A program made the translations under genes and the position numbers. From Heliomarina baculiformis (GTDB lineage: Bacteria; Pseudomonadota; Alphaproteobacteria; Rhodobacterales; Rhodobacteraceae): a stretch of DNA of 64,000 bases. The notes under the pieces are model-generated. The model searched no databases and was not told where the DNA came from. It worked only from the letters and a program-made list of their open reading frames with translations. The stretch is taken from assembly GCF_019966545.1 (NCBI RefSeq), contig NZ_JAIMIC010000007.1, forward strand, positions 62,001 through 126,000, given 5' to 3'. How positions within the stretch are numbered: the first letter of the stretch is position 1; the number at the start of each line of letters is the position of its first letter. Positions 16,627-24,507 of this stretch are shown piece by piece.

Positions 16627-17055
16627 TCAGGCGAGGACCGGTTTGATGTCGAGATTGTTGCGGGTCGCGTTGGAATAGGGGCAGACCGCGTGGGCGGTAT
16701 CGATCAGATCCTGCGCGACATCCGCGTCCAGCCCGGGGAGGGAGACGCTGATCGAGACATCCAGGCCGAAGCCGCCGGAGCCGTTCGGGCCGATGCCGAC
16801 CTCGGTGTTTACGGTGGCTTCATCCGGAACTTTGACCTTCTTGGCGCTGGCGACATGGCGCAGGGCGCTCAGGAAGCAGGCAGCGTATCCCATCGCGAAC
16901 ATTTTTTCTGGATTGAGCTGGTCGCCGCCGGCGCCGCCGAGTTCCTTTGGCGTGGCGAGATCGGCGGTGAAGGACGAATCGTCAAGTGCGACCGTGCCGT
17001 TGCGGCCATCGCCGGACGCGGTTGCGGCTGTCTTGTAGAGAATCTTATCGGGCAT
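16627..17055 (-). CDS. ohr: Organic hydroperoxide resistance protein Ohr
   Basis: A cysteine-based peroxidase of the Ohr/OsmC family that reduces organic hydroperoxides to alcohols, using lipoylated proteins as the usual electron donor. At 142 residues it is full length. The catalytic pair is Cys59 (MGYAACFLSAL) and Cys124 (AHAVCPYSNATR), the standard Ohr positions. It starts MPDKILYKTAATASGDGRNG. It is divergent from its likely regulator ohrR, and two palindromes lie between them. Confidence 0.96.
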   Translation of the reverse strand: MPDKILYKTAATASGDGRNGTVALDDSSFTADLATPKELGGAGGDQLNPEKMFAMGYAACFLSALRHVASAKKVKVPDEATVNTEVGIGPNGSGGFGLDVSISVSLPGLDADVAQDLIDTAHAVCPYSNATRNNLDIKPVLA

Positions 17056-17085
17056 GGGTGGTTCCTTTATTGGATCAGCCTTTAG

Positions 17086-17114
17086 ATCGTATACGATATA
17101 ATCGTAAGATTATA
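17086..17114. promoter_or_regulatory. OhrR operator region between ohr and ohrR
   Basis: Two adjoining palindromes: ATCGTATACGAT (17086-17097, perfect) and TATAATC-GTAA-GATTATA (17097-17114, perfect arms). They lie about 30 bases from the ohr start and 45 from the ohrR start, where OhrR should bind. AT-rich palindromes of this size are typical OhrR sites. Confidence 0.75.
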
Positions 17115-17158
17115 AAGTCAAACTTGCGTGAAACCCTGGCCTCGGATAGGTTTTCCGG

Positions 17159-17611
17159 ATGGATGATAAAACGATGCAGCCTCTTTTGCAGCACATGCTC
17201 TGCTTGGATCTCTACGCGGCGAACCAGGCCGTGCACCGGGTATATAAGCCACTGCTGGCGCCGCTTGGGCTTACCTATCTGCAGTACCTCGTAATGGTCG
17301 GGCTGTGGGAAAAGGACCCGCTGAGCGTCAGCGAGATCGGGGCGCGGCTGGGGCTGGAGAGCAATACGCTGACACCGATGCTGAAGCGGATGGAAGCTGC
17401 CGGGCTGATCACACGGCGGCGCGATCCGGGCGACGAGCGGCGGGTGAACATTTCGCTGACAACGGAAGGCGACGAGATGCGCGCCGCGGCGGGAGAGATA
17501 CAGCGCTGCCTGATGGAGGCGACCGGGCGCAGCGAGGCAGAGCTGCTGCGCTTTCAGGAGGATCTGCGCGGGCTGATCGGCAATGTGAGACGGGCAGCCG
17601 ACGACGGTTAA
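17159..17611 (+). CDS. ohrR: MarR-family organic peroxide sensor OhrR
   Basis: A 150-residue winged-helix repressor of ohr. The peroxide-sensing cysteine is Cys15 in QHMLCLDLYAANQAVHRVYK, the same position as in Bacillus OhrR. The helix-turn-helix covers about residues 57-80 (LSVSEIGARLGLESNTLTPM) and the wing is LITRRRDPGDERRVNISLT. A second Cys sits at about 121 (IQRCLMEA), as in 2-Cys OhrR of Gram-negatives. Oxidation of Cys15 should release it from the palindromes upstream and induce both genes. Confidence 0.95.
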   Translation: MDDKTMQPLLQHMLCLDLYAANQAVHRVYKPLLAPLGLTYLQYLVMVGLWEKDPLSVSEIGARLGLESNTLTPMLKRMEAAGLITRRRDPGDERRVNISLTTEGDEMRAAAGEIQRCLMEATGRSEAELLRFQEDLRGLIGNVRRAADDG

Positions 17612-17642
17612 GGCTTTGCTTGGCGGGCCGGATTTGCAACTG

Positions 17643-17680
17643 TTGACGGGAATTCTATGTCTGGGGATGTAAATTCCCGT
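17643..17680 (+). promoter_or_regulatory. Promoter-like sequence inside a 9-bp inverted repeat ahead of the 17.7-25.2 kb operon
   Basis: TTGACG (17643-17648), 17 bases and GATGTA resemble -35 and -10 boxes, although the -10 is weak. An inverted repeat, ACGGGAATT (17646-17654) and AATTCCCGT (17672-17680), overlaps the -35 box and flanks the -10 box. That is a typical place for a repressor operator. The first ATG of the operon is at 17728. Confidence 0.5.
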
Positions 17681-17727
17681 AACATTACCTAGATACGTTG
17701 AAACCATTCATTCAGCAGGAGTTTTCG

Positions 17728-18804
17728 ATGGCCGATTTTGACGCGCTGGTGCGCGAATCCCAGGAGAAGGTGGCGAAGAACCAGGCCGAGATCCAGGCGG
17801 TGACCGGACGGATCGAAGCCGCCCGCGCCAAGATCGAGGCAGGCGAGGCCTCGGGCATCGATATCGAGAATGCGACGCTGGAGGATGTGCACGCCCATAC
17901 CGAGGTGATGAACGCCAATATCGCCGAGCTGATCATGGGACTGGACGATGTGACCTCGGGGTTTTCGCGTGACTTCGACGAGATGCGCAACAAGACCGGC
18001 TGGGAGAGCTTTGTCGGGATCTTCTCGCGCGGGAAATCGGATTCGATGCGGCAGGAACGGGTCCGGGCCGCCAATATCGACGACAAGCTGCAGGACCTGA
18101 TTTCCAAGTCCGATACCATCGTGAAACTGCTCCAGAACCAGCTTTCGCTGCTAGAGGAACAGAAGACCAAGGTGGAAGGCAACCTGAGCCAGACGCTGGA
18201 TGACCGCGAATTTACGGTGCAGGAGCTTGAGACGGTGCGGGCCGATATTCTGGCGATGGATCCCAAGATCATCGCGCTTGAGAACAAGATCAGCGTGGAG
18301 CAGGATGCCGCCGCGCGCACCAAGCTGGAAACCGAGCTGGCCGATCTGAACAAGCAGTATAACGCGATGGTGCAGGAAGAGCAGGTCAAGCTGGCGAGGT
18401 CGCAGACGCTGGAGCGATACATAGAGAAGGGCAAGACCTGGGTCGATTCGCTTCAGAACCAGGCGGCGACGCAGATGGTGCTGATCAACAAGCTGGAGAC
18501 CGACACGCAACAGCGCGTGGTGCTTTACGATGCCCTGTCCAAATCGCTGAAGACGGCGCAGCAGCAGGATGTGGCACACCGGATCAACGAGATCGGGGTG
18601 AAGACCGACCAGGAAGCGCAGACCGCCATGGCGTCGATCGGGACGGCGACGAACCAGAAGATGGCCGATATGCTGGAAGCCCACGAGGACCACATGGTTT
18701 TCGCGCGCAAGGTGCAGGAAGCCAAGGCCCGCGCCGATGAACGCTTTGCCCGGCGGTTCCAGAAGATCGTCGAAAAACATGACAAGAACCTCTACGGAGG
18801 CTGA
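17728..18804 (+). CDS. Long coiled-coil protein, first gene of an uncharacterised operon
   Basis: 358 residues, almost entirely charged helix with heptad patterns (for example VAKNQAEIQAVTGRIEAARA and ENKISVEQDAAARTKLETEL). There is no signal peptide or membrane segment. A short hydrophobic spot, SFVGIFSRGKSD, lies near residue 90. The C-terminal region (INKLETDTQQRVVLYDALSK) recalls toxic-anion-resistance TelA-like proteins in style, but I cannot assign it to that family. The ATG follows AGGAG. It begins a co-directional set that includes an AAA+ ATPase, so a structural or substrate-adaptor role is a reasonable guess. Confidence 0.75.
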   Translation: MADFDALVRESQEKVAKNQAEIQAVTGRIEAARAKIEAGEASGIDIENATLEDVHAHTEVMNANIAELIMGLDDVTSGFSRDFDEMRNKTGWESFVGIFSRGKSDSMRQERVRAANIDDKLQDLISKSDTIVKLLQNQLSLLEEQKTKVEGNLSQTLDDREFTVQELETVRADILAMDPKIIALENKISVEQDAAARTKLETELADLNKQYNAMVQEEQVKLARSQTLERYIEKGKTWVDSLQNQAATQMVLINKLETDTQQRVVLYDALSKSLKTAQQQDVAHRINEIGVKTDQEAQTAMASIGTATNQKMADMLEAHEDHMVFARKVQEAKARADERFARRFQKIVEKHDKNLYGG

Positions 18805-18836
18805 GTAGTGCGGAGCGGGCTGACAGGGCGGCGGGC

Positions 18837-19964
18837 ATGAGCATGGCTGAGACCACGGCAGAGCGGTTCGGCATCTCTGATGGCTTCGCCTCGCGCCGCT
18901 ATTTCCGGAAATTTTCAGAAATCACCGCGCATCTTGGGAGGGTTGCCGGTGTGATGGCCGCCGAGGGTGAGTTGAGCCGGGAAGAGGTGAAGGTGCTCAC
19001 CGGGTATGTGACGGCGCTGACCTATACCTTTCGGGCGCTGTCGATGAAGTACCTGATGGTGGGGCGCGATACGGGGCGGTTCTTTGGCTCGCTGACCATC
19101 GACACCACCGATAGCGGCTTTCCGGTCGCGACCGAATTGATGACCATGGCGAACGATGCCCAGCAGGCGCAGGCGCATCTGGCGAACATGCCCTCGGAGG
19201 CGGCGCTGAAGGACCAGATGCTGCGCGAGATCATCGGCGAGCGGTCGGTGCCGACGAAGCTGCAATTCGCGCTGTCGCAGCGAAATTACTACGAGGAACT
19301 GCTGCGCGGGCACCTGTTCTGGCTGCGCAACGATCCGGAAAGCATCTGGCTGCGCAATCTGGGCGAGACACGGCGGCGGTTCCTGCTGCACTGGGCGGTT
19401 TATGACAGCGAGACGAACCTGCCGGTGGTCTACCTGATGGAGGTGGAGGATACCGGGAGGGTGGCGCTGCCCAAGGATCAGTATCGCTGGCCCGAGGTGC
19501 AGGCGCATCTGATGGCGCAGTCGCTGGGCGGGTTGAAACTGCTGACCATTGCCAAGGGGTTCGACACGGATTTCGACGATCTGCACCCCAAGCGGCTGAA
19601 GCGGTTCCACATCGGGCCGATGTATTCCCATGCCTATACCCATCAGCATGGTCCGCTGCGGCAGGTTCTGGCGGATGCGGAGGCGCCGGAGGGTCAGGAC
19701 TGGGCGCTGGTCTGGAGCCGTGAGGATCTCGAGAGCGAGCGGGTCATCGAGGAACGGGCCGGGTGGTTTTCGACCGTGGAGCGGGAGGTGTTCGCGCTGG
19801 ACCCGTTCGCGGGGCGCGGGGCCGAGACCGGGACCACCGCGAGCGAGCGGTCGATCATACTGCCGCAACGGCCGTTCCAAGTGCTGAGCGAGCAGGCGCC
19901 GCCGGGGTTCGACGGGGTGCGGAAATACGTGGTGGGCGCGGGTGGCCGGGTGCTTCGGTACTGA
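18837..19964 (+). CDS. Uncharacterised 375-residue protein upstream of the AAA+ ATPase
   Basis: I do not recognise this protein. It has no signal peptide or obvious membrane span. The N-terminal 130 residues are helical (RYFRKFSEITAHLGRVAGVM, VLTGYVTALTYTFRALSMKY). The C-terminal half is richer in beta-type and aromatic residues (LLHWAVYDSETNLPVVYLME, FHIGPMYSHAYTHQHG), with a cluster of His and Tyr in the latter. It ends in GVRKYVVGAGGRVLRY. It follows the coiled-coil gene by 32 bases and precedes the ATPase, with repeat copy D in the gap. It is presumably a partner of the ATPase. Confidence 0.7.
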   Translation: MSMAETTAERFGISDGFASRRYFRKFSEITAHLGRVAGVMAAEGELSREEVKVLTGYVTALTYTFRALSMKYLMVGRDTGRFFGSLTIDTTDSGFPVATELMTMANDAQQAQAHLANMPSEAALKDQMLREIIGERSVPTKLQFALSQRNYYEELLRGHLFWLRNDPESIWLRNLGETRRRFLLHWAVYDSETNLPVVYLMEVEDTGRVALPKDQYRWPEVQAHLMAQSLGGLKLLTIAKGFDTDFDDLHPKRLKRFHIGPMYSHAYTHQHGPLRQVLADAEAPEGQDWALVWSREDLESERVIEERAGWFSTVEREVFALDPFAGRGAETGTTASERSIILPQRPFQVLSEQAPPGFDGVRKYVVGAGGRVLRY

Positions 19965-19992
19965 GGGGCAGGCCTGCGGAGAGGACGGGACC

Positions 19993-20030
19993 GCCTCCGG
20001 CGGTCGTATTTGAAACGAGAAGAAGCAGGG
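19993..20030 (+). repeat. Dispersed intergenic repeat, family 2, copy D
   Basis: GCCTCCGGCGGTCGTATTTG, then AAACGAGAAGAAGCAGGG. It lies directly ahead of the AAA+ ATPase ATG, and its purine-rich tail probably acts as that gene's ribosome-binding site. Confidence 0.85.
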
Positions 20031-20037
20031 GGTGGGC

Positions 20038-21972
20038 ATGAGCCTGATCGGCGATCAGATGGAGCTGCGGGAAGAGGATATCCGCAAGCATTACCCGGCA
20101 GCGCTGGGCATGCTGGAAGGGTTCGATCATGCGCCGCGTATCGCGCGGGCGGGGGGGCCGGTGGCCGTGGAGCGGTCTTCTGGCGTGGGGACGCAGCGGC
20201 GGTTCCGGTCAACCACGCCGGGGCTGGTGACGCGATCGACGGTGCGGCCCGAGGGGGTGCGACTGCTGGAGCGGATCGAGGCGGCGGATGAGGGCGAGGC
20301 GCTGGTGTCGCCCTTGCAGGCGGTGGCGATGAATGCGGTGCGGCGGGCGCTGGCGATATCGCTGGCGCTGGCGGAAGGATTTGGCGAGGCGACGGCGCTG
20401 GCCGGGCTGAAACGGGCCAACCTGGCGGGGGATCTGCCAGCCGGGCGCAAGGGGGAGTTTTCCGAGCTGCTGGCGGCGGAGGCGCTGATCTCGCTGCATG
20501 TCTTCGGCAATGCGCTGGCTTATCTTTTGTCGCCACACGTGACCGAAGTGTCCGTCGAGGTTGGCGATGTGGAGGAAGTGCTGAGCGACAATGGTCAGCT
20601 GGCGCTGCATGGCGCCTTGTGGGAGCTGGACCAGAAGCTGGCGGCGATGGCGCAGGATGAGACGCGGATGGTGGCGGTCATTTCCGCCTATGCGGAGCAG
20701 TTGATGGAGAAGGTGGCCCTGCGCGCGCAGAGCGCCGCCCATCTTGGTGCCTTTACCGGGGCGGTGTGGAAGGTGGAGGCCGACGATCTGGTGATCCGCG
20801 GGTTTACACCCGCAAGCAAGGCGCGCTCGACCAGCCTTTCCATGAGTTTCAAGAAACCCGAAGAGGTGATCGGCAACCATATCGCCAAGTACCAGTCGAT
20901 GAAGCTGGCCAAGATGCTGATGGCCTTTGATTTCGACCGGCGGCTCAATCCCTTTGCCGAATTGGGCGGGTTCATCTTTACCTTTATGGGCGACGGGATG
21001 CCTGGGACGGGCAAGACCACGCTGATCCAGATGATGGCGGGGCTGATCAACGAGTATTGCGCTGTCGCGGGCTATCCGTTCCGCTACCAGAACCTTTCGA
21101 CCGAGAATATCGACAGCTACCAGGGCAAATCGGGGCAGAATGCCAAGGATTTCGTGAACGGCATCCTCGATCCCGGCGTCATCGGTTTCGGCACCATCGA
21201 CGACATTGACCAGTTGGCGGGGAAGCGCGGTGATCGGCAAAGCTCGGCCGGGCAGCTGGAAATCACCGCCGTGCTGATGGAGAGCTTTGCCGGGGCGAAT
21301 ACGGTGGTGCGGGGCAATTGCACATTCGGCATGTTCTCGAATTTTCCCGAAAACGTCGACGATGCGCTGCGCCAGCGGGCCGGGGCGCGGTTCCTTGTCG
21401 ACGGGCCGCAGACGCGCGAGGATTACGTGGATATCCTGCACCTTCTGCTTGGGCGCGGGCATGAGATTCCGCTGGGCGATCACGAGGCCTTTGCCGCGCA
21501 GGAGATCCGGAAAGCGGTGAGCGAGAGTTTCGCGCAACATGCGCGACCGCGAGAGGCCGGTTTGCTTGAGGTGTTCGACCGGGTGCGAGCCGAGGTGGGC
21601 GAGCTGAATACGATTGCCAAGATGGGCAGCTATCTCAAGGCGATCCAGCAGGCGGATGCGCGGTTCACCGGGCGGGCAATCAAGAACATCACCGATGCGG
21701 TGAAGGTGCGCGCGATGGATTTCGAGCTGCCCGATGAATGGATGGAGAATCCGGAGCTGTTTCTGTTCAAGGGTTATGACGCAAAGAAAGCGATGATCGA
21801 AGAGCTGCGGGTGCCGGTGACCGCGGAAATGGTGCTTCAGGAGATCAACCGCTATGCGGATTCCGAGTTCCGCTATGCGGATAAATCGGACGAGGCGGCG
21901 ATTGAGGACATGGTGCGAGAGTTTGAGCGCACGGAGGTGGCGAAGAAGCGGTATCTGGAGGGGAGAGGGTGA
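20038..21972 (+). CDS. AAA+ ATPase, core of an uncharacterised operon
   Basis: 644 residues. The C-terminal half is a classical AAA+ module. Walker A is GMPGTGKTTLIQ (near 320), Walker B is GTIDDIDQLAG (near 386, with two Asp before Ile), sensor-1 is CTFGMFSNFPENVDDALRQR, and a likely arginine finger lies in LRQRAGARF (near 443). The lid region follows to about residue 600. The N-terminal 300 residues are mostly helical and unfamiliar, and probably recognise a substrate or partner. The ATG at 20038 is preferred over an in-frame GTG six bases earlier. Its stop overlaps the next start (GTGA). It likely remodels a protein complex; its target is unknown. Confidence 0.85.
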   Translation: MSLIGDQMELREEDIRKHYPAALGMLEGFDHAPRIARAGGPVAVERSSGVGTQRRFRSTTPGLVTRSTVRPEGVRLLERIEAADEGEALVSPLQAVAMNAVRRALAISLALAEGFGEATALAGLKRANLAGDLPAGRKGEFSELLAAEALISLHVFGNALAYLLSPHVTEVSVEVGDVEEVLSDNGQLALHGALWELDQKLAAMAQDETRMVAVISAYAEQLMEKVALRAQSAAHLGAFTGAVWKVEADDLVIRGFTPASKARSTSLSMSFKKPEEVIGNHIAKYQSMKLAKMLMAFDFDRRLNPFAELGGFIFTFMGDGMPGTGKTTLIQMMAGLINEYCAVAGYPFRYQNLSTENIDSYQGKSGQNAKDFVNGILDPGVIGFGTIDDIDQLAGKRGDRQSSAGQLEITAVLMESFAGANTVVRGNCTFGMFSNFPENVDDALRQRAGARFLVDGPQTREDYVDILHLLLGRGHEIPLGDHEAFAAQEIRKAVSESFAQHARPREAGLLEVFDRVRAEVGELNTIAKMGSYLKAIQQADARFTGRAIKNITDAVKVRAMDFELPDEWMENPELFLFKGYDAKKAMIEELRVPVTAEMVLQEINRYADSEFRYADKSDEAAIEDMVREFERTEVAKKRYLEGRG

Positions 21973-22880
21973 CCACGATTTCTGTCTTAGTCCTAATTTC
22001 ATTACTCATTTTACTGACGTATAAAGCAACCGATTTTTCTCAAAAATCACAGAGAAATAAACCTGAACTGAACGCTCTCGTTATTGTAGGATTTATTATT
22101 ACCTTTCTATTCATTTTGGGTGTCTCCCTCCTGGGGAATCTGGAATACTGCGATCCACAAGCAGCGCCTGACTGTACGACAAAATTCCAGGCTTTTCTGA
22201 ACGATCCGCCCAATGAAATCGGCGATACTCTGGCAGGTTTGGCGGGGGCATTAGCGTTCTTGTGGATTATCATAACGGTAATACTCCAAAGCAAGGAACT
22301 CTCTGAACAGAGGAAAGAGCTAAAACGAACGCGTAAAGAGTTTAAGAAGATGTCAAAAGCTCAAGATGAACAGGTTCATCTACTAACTATGCAAGGTGAG
22401 ATTTTTCAAGAGGAGCAATCTCAACGAAGACAGATCCTTGCTAAAAACAATCTGGACGAATTACTGCGGAGTTTCTGCCTTAACCTTTCTAAGTTCAAGG
22501 ATGAGGAATGGCATTTCAAACTTCCAAGCCAACTCGAGGAGCCGGGAACAAGTCGAGTCTCGATAGCCTATCGGCTGCGCGAGGGAAACAGCATCGAAAA
22601 TGAGATTTTGCAGGCCCGAGAGCGCTTTAAAAAATTTTTATCCGAGCTGAATAGCGATTTGAACTACAGAGTATTAGTTAAATTCCCCGCCCGGATCGAA
22701 TTCAAATTGTCAATCATTGAACCACTTCTAGCTGCCGTTGTGGAAAAAGATAAGTTATCCGAAGCTGAAAGGATTAGAGTGAACAGGCTACAGATTAGCC
22801 TTTTCTTAGAAGAGCTGCTCGAATTTCATGAAGATCGGAGGTTCTGGTCTGTATCCGAACAGTCTGGATCGCAAAAATGA
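21969..22880 (+). CDS. AT-rich membrane/coiled-coil protein inserted in the operon
   Basis: 303 residues, function unknown. It has two N-terminal membrane helices (residues about 4-18 and 35-57), a Cys-containing loop (LEYCDPQAAPDCTTKF), a third helix (LAGLAGALAFLWIIITVILQ, about 88-107), then a long charged coiled coil (ELSEQRKELKRTRKEFKKMS) and a soluble helical domain. Composition differs sharply from its neighbours: a sample line at 22321 is 37% GC against 62% at 21661, with AT-ending codons. The GTG start overlaps the ATPase stop (GTGA), and its stop overlaps the next start (ATGA). This points to a transferred gene held in precise register, possibly a cargo or effector. Confidence 0.8.
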   Translation: MTTISVLVLISLLILLTYKATDFSQKSQRNKPELNALVIVGFIITFLFILGVSLLGNLEYCDPQAAPDCTTKFQAFLNDPPNEIGDTLAGLAGALAFLWIIITVILQSKELSEQRKELKRTRKEFKKMSKAQDEQVHLLTMQGEIFQEEQSQRRQILAKNNLDELLRSFCLNLSKFKDEEWHFKLPSQLEEPGTSRVSIAYRLREGNSIENEILQARERFKKFLSELNSDLNYRVLVKFPARIEFKLSIIEPLLAAVVEKDKLSEAERIRVNRLQISLFLEELLEFHEDRRFWSVSEQSGSQK

Positions 22881-24223
22881 AACGCCTCATCCAATCCGGC
22901 CTGATGTTTGGCAATCTCTACCATGTCTCCGGCTCGGCGATGGTAGAGCGGTATAACCGGGCGTTGGCGCATCTTACGGGGAAGCGGTCGGGGCTGACGG
23001 ATTTCCACGTGGATATTTCCGGCTACAGCCCCGAGATCGGGGATGAGTTCGAGGATCATCTCTATCTCAACCACCGGGGCGTGAACCGGCAGTTTATCCT
23101 GCTGAGCACCGAGCAGAAACGCTGCCCGCTTTTGAACGTGAAATTCTCGACCAGCCGCGAGATCATCAAAAGCTTTATCGCGGATAACGAGGCGCAGTTA
23201 TTTGCGCTGACGGCGCGGGATGCGGTGGCGGGAGAGCTGGTGAATTCGGTGTTCGATATCTCTTCGCCCGCGCGGCTGTTCGACGTGACGCGGGTGACGA
23301 TCGAGGCGGATACGACAAGCGGGACCTTGCGCCATGCGGGCAAGTTGCATGAGCTGGCGGACCGGTTCCGCAACGAGGAAGACGGCTGGTTCGATGATGT
23401 GCTGATCGCGGATATGATCGAGCTTGCCGGGAAATCGGGGGATATTTCGCGCAATCCGGTGAAGCTGAACCAGAAGGTCTATGAGCAGCCGGATTTCTGG
23501 ACCGCGCATTTCGGCGGTTGTTACCTGTTCCGTTCGGTGCCGCATCCGGCGCTGATCTGTGCCGACAAGCGGCAGGTCGGCGAGGTGCCGATCCAGTTCG
23601 TCTTTGGGCTGGAAGAGCGCAATCGGATTGCCAAGTTCCTGTCGCTGAACGAGCTGGTAGAACCAGTGGTCAAGGCGCGGGGCGTGGACGGGGCGGCGAT
23701 CCTTCAGCAAAAGATGGATTTCATCGTGATCGACGCGGCGGCGGATCAGGGGATCGACCTGACCGGGCTGACACGGTCAGACATGCGGCGGCTGGCGCGC
23801 CAGCACAGCGATGCCCTGCCCCGCGCCTATCACGAGCTGCGCGCGCAATGGCGCTGGGCCGAGGAGGGCGGGAAATGGCCGCGGATCGTTTCCGACGACG
23901 AGGGGTATTTCTATAGCCTGCGGGCAGCGGATACCGAGTGGAGGGATCTGGTGAACATGCTGCTGGCCGAGCTGTGCCCGATGGATGTGCGGCAGATGTT
24001 CATCTGCCATAAGGAGCTGTTCTATCGCAGCTATGCTGGCTGGCCGGACGCGAAACGCGCCTATGTGGCCGACTTTCTTGCGCGGGAATACATGGTCGAC
24101 AAGGTCGGAGCGCGCGAGGCCTTGTTTGGGCATGAGCCGGATATGAAGAACGAACTGCCGCCGGAACCGGTGCGCGATATCGTCGACAGGGTCGGCCCCT
24201 GGGGCGCGGTCAGGAGGTCGTGA
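22877..24223 (+). CDS. Uncharacterised 448-residue protein of the AAA+ operon
   Basis: Possibly the family catalogued as DUF6638, but I am not certain. It starts MKRLIQSGLMFGNLYHVSGS. There is no signal peptide or membrane segment. Notable stretches are GLTDFHVDISGYSPEIGDEF, a glutamine-rich helical section near residue 275, and the Trp-rich RAQWRWAEEGGKWPRIVSDD near 315-335. The C-terminal part is helical and ends near VRDIVDRVGPWGAVRRS. The ATG overlaps the stop of the AT-rich gene. High GC and co-direction indicate that it belongs with the ATPase and was probably its direct neighbour before the AT-rich gene arrived. Confidence 0.75.
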   Translation: MKRLIQSGLMFGNLYHVSGSAMVERYNRALAHLTGKRSGLTDFHVDISGYSPEIGDEFEDHLYLNHRGVNRQFILLSTEQKRCPLLNVKFSTSREIIKSFIADNEAQLFALTARDAVAGELVNSVFDISSPARLFDVTRVTIEADTTSGTLRHAGKLHELADRFRNEEDGWFDDVLIADMIELAGKSGDISRNPVKLNQKVYEQPDFWTAHFGGCYLFRSVPHPALICADKRQVGEVPIQFVFGLEERNRIAKFLSLNELVEPVVKARGVDGAAILQQKMDFIVIDAAADQGIDLTGLTRSDMRRLARQHSDALPRAYHELRAQWRWAEEGGKWPRIVSDDEGYFYSLRAADTEWRDLVNMLLAELCPMDVRQMFICHKELFYRSYAGWPDAKRAYVADFLAREYMVDKVGAREALFGHEPDMKNELPPEPVRDIVDRVGPWGAVRRS

Positions 24224-24498
24224 TGGGATTGCTCCGACTTATCATCTTTGGCTTTATCGGCATGACGATTGCCTATTTCGTGATTTCCATCTACTCGCGC
24301 TCTGTGCGACGGGAGAAGCTTGAAAACCGCTGGGCCGAGAAACATCCCGACGGGGGGGATGCCCGGCAACGCGCGGTCTTTATCGAGCGCGGCATGGCGG
24401 CCTATCATTCCAGTCTGCGTCCGAAACTGATCCTGCTGGTCTATGTTATCCCCGTGGTGCTGATCGCCGCCATTCATATCGTCACCACCTATTACTGA
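24223..24498 (+). CDS. Small two-span membrane protein
   Basis: 91 residues. It has one N-terminal membrane helix (LLRLIIFGFIGMTIAYFVIS), a charged middle (RSVRREKLENRWAEKHP) and a C-terminal helix (KLILLVYVIPVVLIAAIHIV). This gives both ends on the same side of the membrane. AGGAGG lies 5 bases before the ATG, and the ATG overlaps the upstream stop (TGATG). Function unknown; it probably anchors part of the operon's machinery in the inner membrane together with the DUF1523 protein. Confidence 0.8.
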   Translation: MGLLRLIIFGFIGMTIAYFVISIYSRSVRREKLENRWAEKHPDGGDARQRAVFIERGMAAYHSSLRPKLILLVYVIPVVLIAAIHIVTTYY

Positions 24499-24507
24499 GG
24501 AGCGCCC

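Noticed and set aside
20209-22002. 597-codon minus-strand frame over the AAA+ ATPase gene
   Set aside because: The ATPase motifs lie on the plus strand, and the antisense translation is low-complexity His/Arg/Gln text.
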